64,000 nt of DNA, taken from positions 22,317,315 through 22,381,314 of the forward strand of contig OY755242.1 in NCBI GenBank assembly GCA_963576725.1, written 5' to 3'. Within the stretch, counting starts at the first letter, position 1; every line of letters begins with the position of its first letter. The position numbers and the translations under genes are program-made. The DNA comes from Azorinus chamasolen (lineage: Eukaryota > Mollusca > Bivalvia > Cardiida > Solecurtidae). Below are positions 57,501-64,000 of the stretch, piece after piece. The notes under the pieces are model-generated. The model ran no database searches and was not told the origin of the DNA. It was given only the letters and a program-made list of their open reading frames with translations.

Positions 57501-60461
57501 TTTAGTTGCTTGTTGTTTTTTTTATGGAGTTGATTTGATTTTTAATGATTATAAAATTTTAACAATAGTAACTTAATACAACTACAAAGTTAATAAATGT
57601 AATAGTATGTGTGAAGAAAAGATATAAGTATGATTAATATTTGTGAACGTTTTGAAATTGCAAAATCCGTATTTATTCATTGCAGCTGAAACTTGGCAGT
57701 GACATTGTACAGTACAACTTGGGTGAGACAAGCATGGATGATGACTTCAATCCTGGGTTTGAAAACTTGTTGCTAGAGGAGAGAAAAGATCTGGACTTCA
57801 CAGACCACCTGTGGAAGGTATGGTCCCTGTATTAATAGCTGGTTCATGGTAAACTTTGTACACTAATTGGATCAATATGAGATACTAAGAAAAAGCAGTG
57901 TTACGCCAGTGTCTTTTTTTATGCCCCCATTGACGATAGTCAGGGGGCATCATGTTTTGCACCTGTCTGTCCATCTGTCTGTTTGTCACGCTTGTACGTG
58001 CAGTTTTTTCGTTGTCAAGCACCACCACGGGGGCATCGCTGTGTCTTACAGATACAATTTTCTAGTTCTTTTTTTTTTTAAAAAAAAAGAAGAGAGTCAC
58101 CAGTGTCTCCTCTATTTTAAGTTTAAATGAAGTTATTGCCCTTATTACACCCCCATATGAGAAAAGGGGAGGTATATTGCTTTGCACATGTCGGTCGCTT
58201 GATAGATCAAACGGTTCCGATCAATGGCTTGGCGTAGGATCTTGTTGTGGTGGTTGGTCATGACCACTAGATGACAGCTGATGTTTTTCAACTCACTAAG
58301 TCAAAGGTCTAAGTCACCATGACCTTAACTGGTGAAATGGTTTCCGATCAATAACTGCTCAAGAGTTTGGCTTAGGATCTTCAAACTTGCTGTGGTGATT
58401 AGTCATGACCACTAGATGACCCCTATTGTTTTGAGGTCACTAGGGCAAAGGTCAGGGGGTCTGGGGGTATACATGTTGTACAAACATCTTTGACCTTGTT
58501 TTATAGATAATTTGGCAGAAATGTTTTCCCTATAATAGACACTGAGTTACATACAATAATCATAAGTCATTGTCATTAGTGAATTATCTCCCCTGGGCTG
58601 AGTTCTTTTTGCGAAATCTCTTACGCTCTGTAGTTTTGTTATGCATTAACCCTTTCCCTCATATGAATGTAATTTTTTCATGCCTTTGCAGACAGAGTAA
58701 ACCCAGATCACACAACTGTCTGATCAAGGTCTACTCTGCTTATAAAATTACAATCTGACTCAGTTTCTACCAATAACAAAAACTCCTGTACATATGAATA
58801 TTCAACAGGGAAAGGGTTTAGCGATTTTGAAATAAAATGGCAGAAATGTTTCCCAATAAAAGACCCTCCTTTTGGCATATTGTACCCCGCTTTGTGAAAC
58901 TAATATTTCAGAGAGGCATTGAAAATCTTCAGTGTACTGCCTATTTTGACCAGCAGTTATGGTAACAAGTGCCATTTTGCTTCCATTTTCAAGAAGAACA
59001 GGTCTACAAGCACCTTTAAATTATTTTTCAAGTTTTCTTCATAATTCTTGAACAGAATGTGTATTACCATAGAACTTAAACTATTATACTTATAGACCAA
59101 AACTGATGATTCTATAAGTCAATAGCAATGGTCCTTCGTTAGCAATGGTCCTTTGTTGTTCAAAACTTTGAACTAGATTTATATTTTCATATTAAAGAGG
59201 AAGTCCCTACAATTAATGCATATTTTCAATAATATCTTAAAACTTAATATTTGGTATATCCAATCATTATTATGAAGATTGTCAATTTGAACTTATATTA
59301 AAAAAATGCCTCTGTGATACAAAATAAACCGTTTCCATTGACACATATTTTTTTATCTACAACAAAATATTATTGACATTGATCGAACGGTTAATGAAAC
59401 CAAAACACAAGCCGAATAAATATTAAATACTAATACATTGCAGAATAACATATCAAACGTATGAAAGTTGTGTCTTCTTCGATGTTCATTCGATTGGATT
59501 TCTTGCGATACACTTCTTTTCAGCATATAAACAAATGATTTTTGTATATCTTAAGTATTTTTGAAACACATCAAATATGTAGGGACTTCCCCTTTAACCC
59601 ATGGACATGATAAAAAGGCAGTTAGTGAATACATTTTGTATTTATAAATTCATGAATTATTTTACAAATATTCAAGTTGGGTAAAGGGTGAAACTGTATT
59701 GTTAATTGTATTCAGTGTATTTGTAGTCTGTATCATAATTACAGATACTGCAGAACTGTAAGTCTTACAAAGAGTTGGTTGAGGCCTTCAACTACATTGT
59801 GACTGCACTCTGCCAAGGAGATCTTCGCCCATTTATCCACAGCTACAACACCACAGGTGTAGCCCGCATGGTAAAAGAATCTTATCAGGGCCAACTGCGG
59901 ATGGTCCACTTGTCTGGGCTTTTGCCGTTGGAGTATCTAGCGGAATTGGGCTTACAGAAACTTCTGCATGATTACATCCACATATTTCTGTCACGAAACC
60001 TTCTCACACTCAGCCAGCTGGAGTTCTACATGCAGGGCAACCTGACACTTCAGGAGAAGCTTGAACGACTTGTGCGACTCCACAACACACTGGAAATTGT
60101 CATCATTATGAAGCAATACCTTCATATGACAAAAGCAACACTTTGTGAAAGCGCTCGACTCATGCTGAAACATTATGAGAGCAATGGTGTCAATCCCACT
60201 CATCAGTTCACCTTCATTGTACCCACAAATCTGCTGACAAATATCATAGAGACATATGCTGCATCAGAGTGGAGGATTGAGTGTGTTAAGATGATAGAAG
60301 GGGTGTCACAGCGTCAGGTGTATCAGTTTACGACTGAGCAGCCATTTGACTGGGTGAAAGAGGACCAGAAGCCAAGTGTAGCAAGAGGGAGCAGTGGAGA
60401 CCTGGAAGAGGCTTCCTACTTTCTCACTGTTTTACAAGACAGTGTCAGCATTCTTAGCTAA
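47657..60461 (+). CDS. ZWILCH: ZWILCH, kinetochore RZZ complex subunit (4 coding exons)
   Basis: Zwilch with ROD and ZW10 forms the RZZ complex that builds the fibrous corona on unattached kinetochores and supports spindle-checkpoint signalling (family knowledge). Joining 47657-48574, 55329-55439, 57686-57817 and 59745-60461 gives 625 codons plus TAA; human Zwilch is 591. All introns are phase 0 with GT-AG ends. Matches in order include SQARHIVSLYSN, ALIAVCDG, a KYDILTKPEDASLEE block, LELEWRKFSG, ELEILRAIIQGLETA, DFTDHLWK, VTALCQGDLRPFIHS and SYQGQLRMVHLSGLLPLEYL with AELGLQKLLHDYI. No known family catalytic motif applies. Intron 1 (6.8 kb) is filled by nested repeats. The start ATG aligns with the human N-terminus, but an extra 5' coding exon (candidate 35637-35711) is not excluded. 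Confidence 0.94.
48727..49560. mobile_element. Tandem-core array, unit about 120-160 bp, about six copies
   Basis: Units carry CCGCTCCATATCTCCTATAC, CCTGGAAGGATTTTCATGAA, CTTGCCTCAAATGTTAACCA and TCAAGGTCACATTTGAAGGT. It lies in ZWILCH intron 1. Confidence 0.85.
49604..53050 (+). mobile_element. Outer tandem-core element, split by 51119-52921
   Basis: Left end TTTTTATACGCCCGAAGGGT, GTCC/GTCT microsatellite (49670-49730), then about nine units of about 145 bp (CTATAACTTACTCATTTTTT, CAGTATCACTTGAAGGTGTG, TTTCAAGGTCAAGGTCACAA). The matching right end, GCCTTCGGGCGTATATTGCC and GGTGCTCTTGTTT, appears only after the inserted element, at 53013-53055. Confidence 0.75.
51119..52921 (+). mobile_element. 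Inner tandem-core element, copy 2 of the 21299-22877 family
   Basis: Left end TTTTTATGCCCCCAAAGCTA then GGCTTTGGCGGCATA hairpin, GTGGGTGTGTG microsatellite, about ten units (CTTGTCCGGAGCATATCTCC, GATTCCAAATTTGGTGTGTG, GAGTTCATCTTGGGATGG, TGACCTTGACCTTTGACC), an AACGTTGA...GGGTCCTTTTTAA segment, and right end CACCCGTGACGACTCTCTTG. Frames of up to 277 codons are periodic artefacts. Confidence 0.85.
53053..53325. mobile_element. Short tandem-core-type element
   Basis: TTATTAGCTCGTCTGTTTCG at left and GCCGCACGCGGCTCTTGCTT at right. It adjoins the outer element's CTCTTGTTT end, so insertions have clustered at these termini. Confidence 0.6.
53455..53575. mobile_element. TTAA MITE, family A, partial
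   Basis: CAAACAGTGCAGACCCTGAT, GATCTACTCTAGGAGCCCTC, then CATTCAGAGGGTTAAAG. Confidence 0.7.
53745..53938. mobile_element. TA-type MITE (pogo-like), complete
   Basis: TA-flanked CAGTATAACCTCTC and GAGAGGTTTTACTG ends. The apex is GCTCCTATAGGAAC. One arm is shorter than in 16450-16649 (the right arm lacks TTTCACCTTGC), so the hairpin is asymmetrical. Confidence 0.85.
54115..54340. mobile_element. TTAA MITE, family A, partial
   Basis: TATGAATATTCATGTAAGAA, AGCAAACAGGACAGACCCTG, GGAGTAAGGGG; left end degraded. Confidence 0.65.
54407..54636. mobile_element. TTAA MITE, family B, complete (230 bp)
   Basis: TTAACCTATTCCCTCATATG and GGAGGAAGGGGTTAA ends. The hairpin AGAGCATTTGCTTCTGTGGA meets GCAAATGCTCT; GAAACCATTGTGGTAAAT mirrors GTCACAATGGTTTC. 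Confidence 0.85.
54636..54880. mobile_element. TTAA MITE, family A
   Basis: Starts AACCCTTTACCCCATAGACC directly against the preceding element and carries GGTCAGATGGCTCCTG and CTTATCAGGGTCTGCACTAT, ending TATTTATGGAGTAATTGG. Confidence 0.7.
55329..55439 (+). CDS. ZWILCH: ZWILCH coding exon 2 (residues 307-343)
   Basis: Acceptor TATAATAG, donor GTAAGT. Encodes ELEILRAIIQGLETAEVNWI then GMEDQPLVQSVKDLVEQ, matching the REL-FL-...-GL-TG...W segment of vertebrate Zwilch. Confidence 0.93.
55624..56124. mobile_element. TTAA MITE, family B, split by a nested element
   Basis: TTAACTCATTTCTCCTAGGC left end and GGGGGTAATGTTTTAA right end. The hairpin GAGCATTTGCTCC is near 56025-56055. The sequence CCTTTTTTAATG, continuous in other copies, is interrupted after five T residues by 55666-55941. 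Confidence 0.85.
55666..55941 (+). mobile_element. Nested tandem-core-type element, 276 bp
   Basis: Starts GTGTCACCTGCCGAGAGGCA and ends CGAACACTCTTGTT. Removing it restores the MITE sequence exactly, with no duplication beyond T residues. It contains TCTGTCTGTCAG and two CAAATTTCAGAGGCGAGCAG units. Confidence 0.8.
56400..57210. repeat. Minisatellite, 57-bp unit, 14 copies
   Basis: The unit is GACACAGGCTGTGTTGGCCT, AGACAGTACAGTACAATCTA and TATCTAACTGCAGATCT. The period is divisible by 3, so both strands are open (279 and 250 codons; DTGCVGLDSTVQSISNCRS on plus). In ZWILCH intron 2 on the sense strand each unit carries CTAAC followed by CTGCAG. No evidence of translation. Confidence 0.95.
57215..57500. 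mobile_element. TTAA MITE, family A, two partial copies
   Basis: GGCCCTGATCAGACAGCTG then GGGGTTAATGC, followed by ATGAATATTCATGTAAGATA, AGCAAACAAGACATATTCTG and GTAGGGTTAAATG. Confidence 0.65.
57686..57817 (+). CDS. ZWILCH: ZWILCH coding exon 3 (residues 344-387)
   Basis: Acceptor TCATTGCAG, donor GTATGG. Encodes LKLGSDIVQYNLGETSMDDD, then FNPGFENLLLEERKDLDFTD and HLWK; the R-DLDF-.-.LW motif is conserved in the family. Confidence 0.93.
57909..58560. mobile_element. Tandem-core-type element
   Basis: TTTTTATGCCCCCATTGACG then ATAGTCAGGGGGCATCATG terminal hairpin, followed by CTGTCTGTCCATCTGTCTG and two degraded units (TTAGGATCTT, GGTCATGACCACTAGATGAC). Confidence 0.7.
58646..58821. mobile_element. 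TTAA MITE, family A, short
   Basis: TTAACCCTTTCCCTCATATG and GGGAAAGGGTTTA ends with AACCCAGATCACACAACTGT inside. Confidence 0.7.
58825..59740. other. ZWILCH intron 3, unassigned
   Basis: AT-rich, no exon or complete repeat. AAGTCCCTACA near 59205 and inverted TGTAGGGACTTCCCC near 59578 suggest a remnant inverted-repeat element of about 390 bp. Confidence 0.45.
59745..60461 (+). CDS. ZWILCH: ZWILCH coding exon 4 (residues 388-625 and stop)
   Basis: Acceptor AATTACAG. Starts ILQNCKSYKELVEAFNYI; the long C-terminal helical region follows with QGDLRPFIHS, YQGQLRMVHLSGLLPLEYLA, LSQLEFYM and PTHQFTFIVP, in the order seen in human Zwilch. TAA at 60459-60461. Confidence 0.95.
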   Translation: MLQNCKSYKELVEAFNYIVTALCQGDLRPFIHSYNTTGVARMVKESYQGQLRMVHLSGLLPLEYLAELGLQKLLHDYIHIFLSRNLLTLSQLEFYMQGNLTLQEKLERLVRLHNTLEIVIIMKQYLHMTKATLCESARLMLKHYESNGVNPTHQFTFIVPTNLLTNIIETYAASEWRIECVKMIEGVSQRQVYQFTTEQPFDWVKEDQKPSVARGSSGDLEEASYFLTVLQDSVSILS

Positions 60462-60631
60462 TTCTCTCTCTATGTTTGCTCTCTATGTAACCCCATTTGC
60501 CCTAGATATTCTAAACTCAATCTCTCTCTTCCACTAATTTGTAAAGTTTAATTATTTAGTTTTGTACCATTTTAATAATTTTTAAGTTATACTGACATAG
60601 TAGCAAATAGTGAATGCCCTAATCAAACTGC

Positions 60632-60637
60632 AATAAA
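60632..60637 (+). terminator. Candidate poly(A) signal of ZWILCH
   Basis: AATAAA 171 nt after the stop codon, within a MITE-like segment (AGCAAATAGTG...CAATAAAACTTG). If used, a transposon supplies the signal. Confidence 0.5.
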
Positions 60638-60689
60638 ACTTGATACTACAAACACTCAGATATGTACCGTTATTGATCTTTAACACAGG

Positions 60690-60785
60690 TGGCAGCTTAA
60701 TGCAGTGTGAAAGTCATGCATAAAGCTCTCAGAGGAGCTTCCTGCATGACTCTCCCTGCATTAAGCAACCACCTGCTTATAAAGA
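60690..60785. mobile_element. TA-type MITE interior
   Basis: CAGGTGGCAGCTTAATGCAG and CTGCATTAAGCAACCACCTG arms around GCTCTCAGAGGAGC. Confidence 0.75.
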
Positions 60786-60871
60786 CATAAATTCCTGCCT
60801 TTAAATAGTAATATTTCGTCGTATCGAGTTTTTACTGGACTTCCTTCAACAGCAGTTTGATTCGGGTCTGC

Positions 60872-61175
60872 ACTGTTTTTATGCCCCCACATAGTGGTGG
60901 CATATAGGGTTGCCCTTGTCCGTACTGCCGTACACACATCTAGAACAATTTGTCCGGACTTCATGGAAAATAATTGTCCTATCCACACCAAGCTTACACA
61001 CATGTTTGTGGCCATTATTTCTTGGTCCAGTTCGATAGCCATGTAAATCGCTTCAGTCATTTAAGAGTTGCAGCCCTTTATTTGCAAAAATGACTTTAAA
61101 AGTGGACCTTACTTTCTGTGACAAACAGTCTGAAGTGGGGGCATCAGTGACCTATGGACACATTTCTAGTTTGTA
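60872..61175. mobile_element. Tandem-core-type element, single unit
   Basis: TTTTTATGCCCCCACATAGT with inverted GGTGGCATA terminal hairpin, TTGTCCGGACTTCATGG, ending AGTGGGGGCATCAGTGACCT. Confidence 0.65.
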
Positions 61176-61371
61176 AGTTTTAACTGTCTGATTACTGGGG
61201 TTAATACAGGCTCCATTTTGATAACTTTTATGTACGGTAGACTGATATAGTATCAAATAGTGTAGACCCTAATCCAACTGCTCCTTGAGGACAGTTTGTT
61301 CTGGGTCCACACATGACAGTATTTGCCTTAATTTGTCTGTCTGAAAAGTGAATACATAGTGTGATTTAGAC

Positions 61372-61510
61372 TGCAAATAAAAGTTGTGACTTGACTCGGG
61401 CCCAAACCCAGAGCCTTTGGTTTACCATGCCAATGCTATACCGACTGAGCTATCAAACCACACAGTCTAAAGCCTATCAACTGTTTCACCAAAATTTCAA
61501 CCCAGCTACA
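61372..61510 (-). mobile_element. LTR-like tRNA-containing sequence, homologue of 5974-6153
   Basis: The minus strand starts TGTAGCTGGGTTGAAATTTT, then AGGCTTTAGACTGTGTGG and GATAGCTCAGTCGGTATAGC, matching the 6153-6010 unit in order. The 3' end is diverged and no primer-binding site follows. Confidence 0.65.
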
Positions 61511-61645
61511 TATTGTCGACAGCTTCTTGCTTTAAAGTAAATATTGCTTGAAAATATTTCTATTCAAAAGATTAATTAGATTTCAAAATGTTCCTGATGA
61601 TGATGTACAGAATAAATTGGTTCCAAATCTTGTGAGCAAAGGTTA

Positions 61646-61897
61646 TTAACCCATTCCCTGTGACACACACACATATACACGGTTGCAAATAAAGTAGACC
61701 CATAAAGTAGACCCTGATCATACAGCTCCAACAGGGTCTGCTCTGTTTAATATGCAATTATATAGATCTGATCTACATTTTCTGTCAGAGTCAAAATTTC
61801 TGTTGTTCACACGCCATTATAAAAATTTAGCTATAAATCCATTCATATTCGTGATGTCATTATTTCTTAAATGAATATTCTTCTGGTGAAGGGTTAA
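61646..61897. mobile_element. TTAA MITE, family A, complete (252 bp)
   Basis: TTAACCCATTCCCTGTGACA and GGTGAAGGGTTAA ends; a short direct duplication, AAAGTAGACCC(AT), occurs inside. Confidence 0.8.
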
Positions 61898-61899
61898 AT

Positions 61900-62060
61900 G
61901 CCCATAGCTTGCTAGGAGAAAATGCATGGCTTTTATTGTGCCATTGGTCTTTGACGTTGCTCCTTCTTGTAAAGGGATTGGCAGTAAATGCATGGCTTTT
62001 ATTGTGCCACTGGTCATTGTCATGGCTCATTCTTGTACAGGGACTAGCAGTCATGAACAG
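61900..62060. repeat. Direct repeat of about 67 bp, two copies
   Basis: AATGCATGGCTTTTATTGTG occurs at about 61920 and 61987 with TTCTTGTA-AGGGA after each. Confidence 0.8.
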
Positions 62061-62200
62061 ATCACTTACTGTGTACTTTGAAAAGAAAACTGAGAACAGT
62101 AAATAGAGACCCTTGCTTTGGCCAATGATTGCTATAATATTTCTGCTGTTTAAGGCTTTACCTCATGACTATTTAATAAAGAAATAATGACAGTGACATA

Positions 62201-62450
62201 TTAACCCTTCACTTGCTATTCACGTCAATATACCTACCTGTAAATAGTGAAGACCCTGATGAGACAGCTCCTGCAGGAGCTGTCTCATCAGGGTCTGCAC
62301 TATTTACAAATTGATTGTGCAACCAGTGCACTCCACAGCAGTGATTGCACAGCGAAATACTTGTACACAGTGAAGATGTATGTAATTATACAACAGGGCA
62401 TGGGTAAAGAAGGAGAAATGTATTTTAAAATTCAGCAAGCGAAGGGTTAA
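62201..62450 (+). mobile_element. TTAA MITE, 250 bp, complete, copy 2
   Basis: TTAACCCTTCACTTGCT and AGCAAGCGAAGGGTTAA ends; hairpin GATGAGACAGCTCCTG meeting CAGGAGCTGTCTCATC. Same length as copy 1 at 14290-14539, inverted. Confidence 0.92.
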
Positions 62451-62543
62451 TTATTATAATAATAATTAATTAATAAGCAGGTGGCTTCTATAGTCTGATC
62501 TGGGTCTACTCATGTTTGCAGAGGCGTGAAAAGACATTTCTAT

Positions 62544-62791
62544 TTAACCCTTTACCTGTTCTATGTTTATTCCAAATTTCAATGCCTACTAAATATTCAT
62601 GGACGAAATTGTTACAATCAGATATGGAAGATGGAACATTGTCACCATTTTAGAACATAAAGAAACAGACATTTCAAATTCCATTAGCAAACAGCAGACC
62701 CTGATCAGAGGGCTCCTCTAGGAGCCGTCTGATCTCAGTCTACTCTGTTTGCAGATGCGTGAAAACACGTTTACATAAGGGAAAGGGTTAA
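62544..62791. mobile_element. TTAA MITE, family A variant, complete (248 bp)
   Basis: TTAACCCTTTACCTGTTCTA and GGGAAAGGGTTAA ends; hairpin GATCAGAGGGCTCCT meeting AGGAGCCGTCTGATC. Full-length relative of 31997-32223. Confidence 0.88.
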
Positions 62792-62799
62792 ACATTTCC

Positions 62800-63905
62800 C
62801 ACATATAAACGTTTTTTCACACCTTTACATAGGCATGAAAATTAATTTATAAGAAGGAAAGGTTTAAATTAAGAATTACCGACTTCATGCTTATTAGTTC
62901 ATGCATGTCCCACATGAGGTAAATGAACAACATTTTATATTTTACTACATACTGTACATGTCTAGATGTACATCTTCACCAATGCATGTAAAATACGATG
63001 GACAAATGATTTACGTTAACTAGTTATCATTGTGATTTCCCAGATTGTCAACCGCTGATCTTCATTAATAGCATCCTACACAGTTTGTATCAGTTGATCA
63101 TCCACTTTTTTGATCTTCCGGAATTTCCCAGCTGCTCCTCTGTCCGTCGTCAACAAATCCCTTGTGCCATTTAAATTAAACAAGATATATTTCTCTGTAG
63201 TATGCAGTTCGCATAGAGTTTGCGTAAGAGTCATATTTATTTGTACATAAACTTCCATTAATGTAATGACGTCAAATTCAATAACATCATTGCATGCCAA
63301 AAGATGTCTCACAGTTACAACCCAGTTCAGAATTAAGGGCATGTAATAATCTAACATGCTCAAATCCCCTAGACATATTTTAATGTGCACCGGTTAGTTA
63401 CCCCTTAAATGTAAAATACATCATTAAATATGGTTATTGCGATCTGAACTTTTCCTATGCAGGTAAATGCACTAATGACTATAAATGCAGAAACCATTCA
63501 AATTTTGTTAAAAACTGACACCTGGTTCTAGAGAAAGTAGAGTTGTCTATGACATTTTGGGACAGCCCTCATAGTTACTAATTATCTGAATAACCGTTAT
63601 TCCATGTTATGTGATTGTATAGATTTACAAGTATGAAAAAGAGGTCCAGATAAGATGTGTAAATTAAAACATTTTCTTCTTTATTTTTCCACCAAAACCC
63701 TATGTTGTGACCACTCTTTAGAATCCTCTCGTCGTGTAGTCGCACCATATGGTTTGGTGAAAAAATCACAATTTTAGTATTTGAGTATGCACTTTTATCT
63801 GTTGCTCTGTGAAAGATGAAATTGTAAATAGAAATGAACAAAATGTAAATACTGATAATTACGTAACCATGACAGAAGTATGTTTGTATATTTTGTTGTT
63901 GTATT
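62800..63905. other. Intergenic, no gene recognised
   Basis: A 104-residue minus frame at 63076-63390 (KICLGDLSMLDYYM...) has no recognisable motif or splice support. TAGATAAGATGTGTAAATTAAAACATTTT-like text near 63653 also occurs near 53712, so a dispersed repeat is present. Confidence 0.45.
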
Positions 63906-63911
63906 ATGGGT

Positions 63912-64000
63912 CTGTGTGTTAACTCTTTCCCTGTTAAGTATACATGTAAGAAATCGTGACATCATGAATATTTCTTAGCTGAATTTTTTAATGGGCATAT
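63912..64000. mobile_element. TTAA MITE, family A, cut by the window end
   Basis: GTTAACTCTTTCCCTG, ACATGTAAGAAATCGTGACA and TCATGAATATTTCTTAGCTG. Confidence 0.6.

Noticed and set aside
63076..63390. 104-codon minus frame
   Set aside because: No family recognised, no repeats or splice sites consistent with an exon; kept only as an unassigned stretch.

Overview
The window is nuclear DNA from an invertebrate animal, most likely a bivalve mollusc. Genes are AT-rich and split by GT-AG introns, and nearly everything between exons is transposon-derived. The dominant repeats resemble the MITEs, tRNA-derived SINEs and tandem-core (Pearl/HINE-like) elements known from bivalves. The species call is inference; the exon calls were read directly from the sequence.

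Three host genes are present. (1) 585-913 (+) is the last coding exon of an IFI44-like GTPase whose 5' part lies outside the window. (2) EXOSC8 (RRP43 subunit of the RNA exosome) lies on the minus strand from 35482 to 11098. I reconstructed all 11 coding exons; splice phases agree at every junction and give 274 codons plus stop. (3) ZWILCH (subunit of the kinetochore ROD-Zwilch-ZW10 complex) lies on the plus strand, with four coding exons between 47657 and 60461, all introns in phase 0, giving 625 codons. EXOSC8 and ZWILCH are divergent. The roughly 12 kb between their start codons holds a near-complete CR1-like LINE (minus strand, both ORFs open), remnants of a DGVHP-motif ORF, two long palindromic elements with 8-bp target duplications, and a SINE with a 15-bp target duplication.

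Layout: 1-1000 IFI44-like 3' end; 1.1-11 kb intergenic arrays (43, 48, 157, 26, 70, 23 and 37 bp units) plus an LTR-like element; 11.1-35.5 kb EXOSC8, its introns filled with MITEs, SINEs, tandem-core elements and, in intron 1, a miniature LTR retrotransposon (TRIM); 35.5-47.6 kb LINE and palindromes; 47.6-60.5 kb ZWILCH, whose intron 1 carries nested tandem-core elements and whose intron 2 carries a 57-bp minisatellite; 60.5-64 kb MITEs.

The observations most worth following are: an 18-bp array whose every unit repeats the EXOSC8 exon 5 splice donor it abuts; a TRIM whose 155-bp LTRs contain a tRNA-like Pol III promoter; a hairpin apex shared by three MITE families with different termini; and several tandem-core families packed with nuclear-receptor half-sites.
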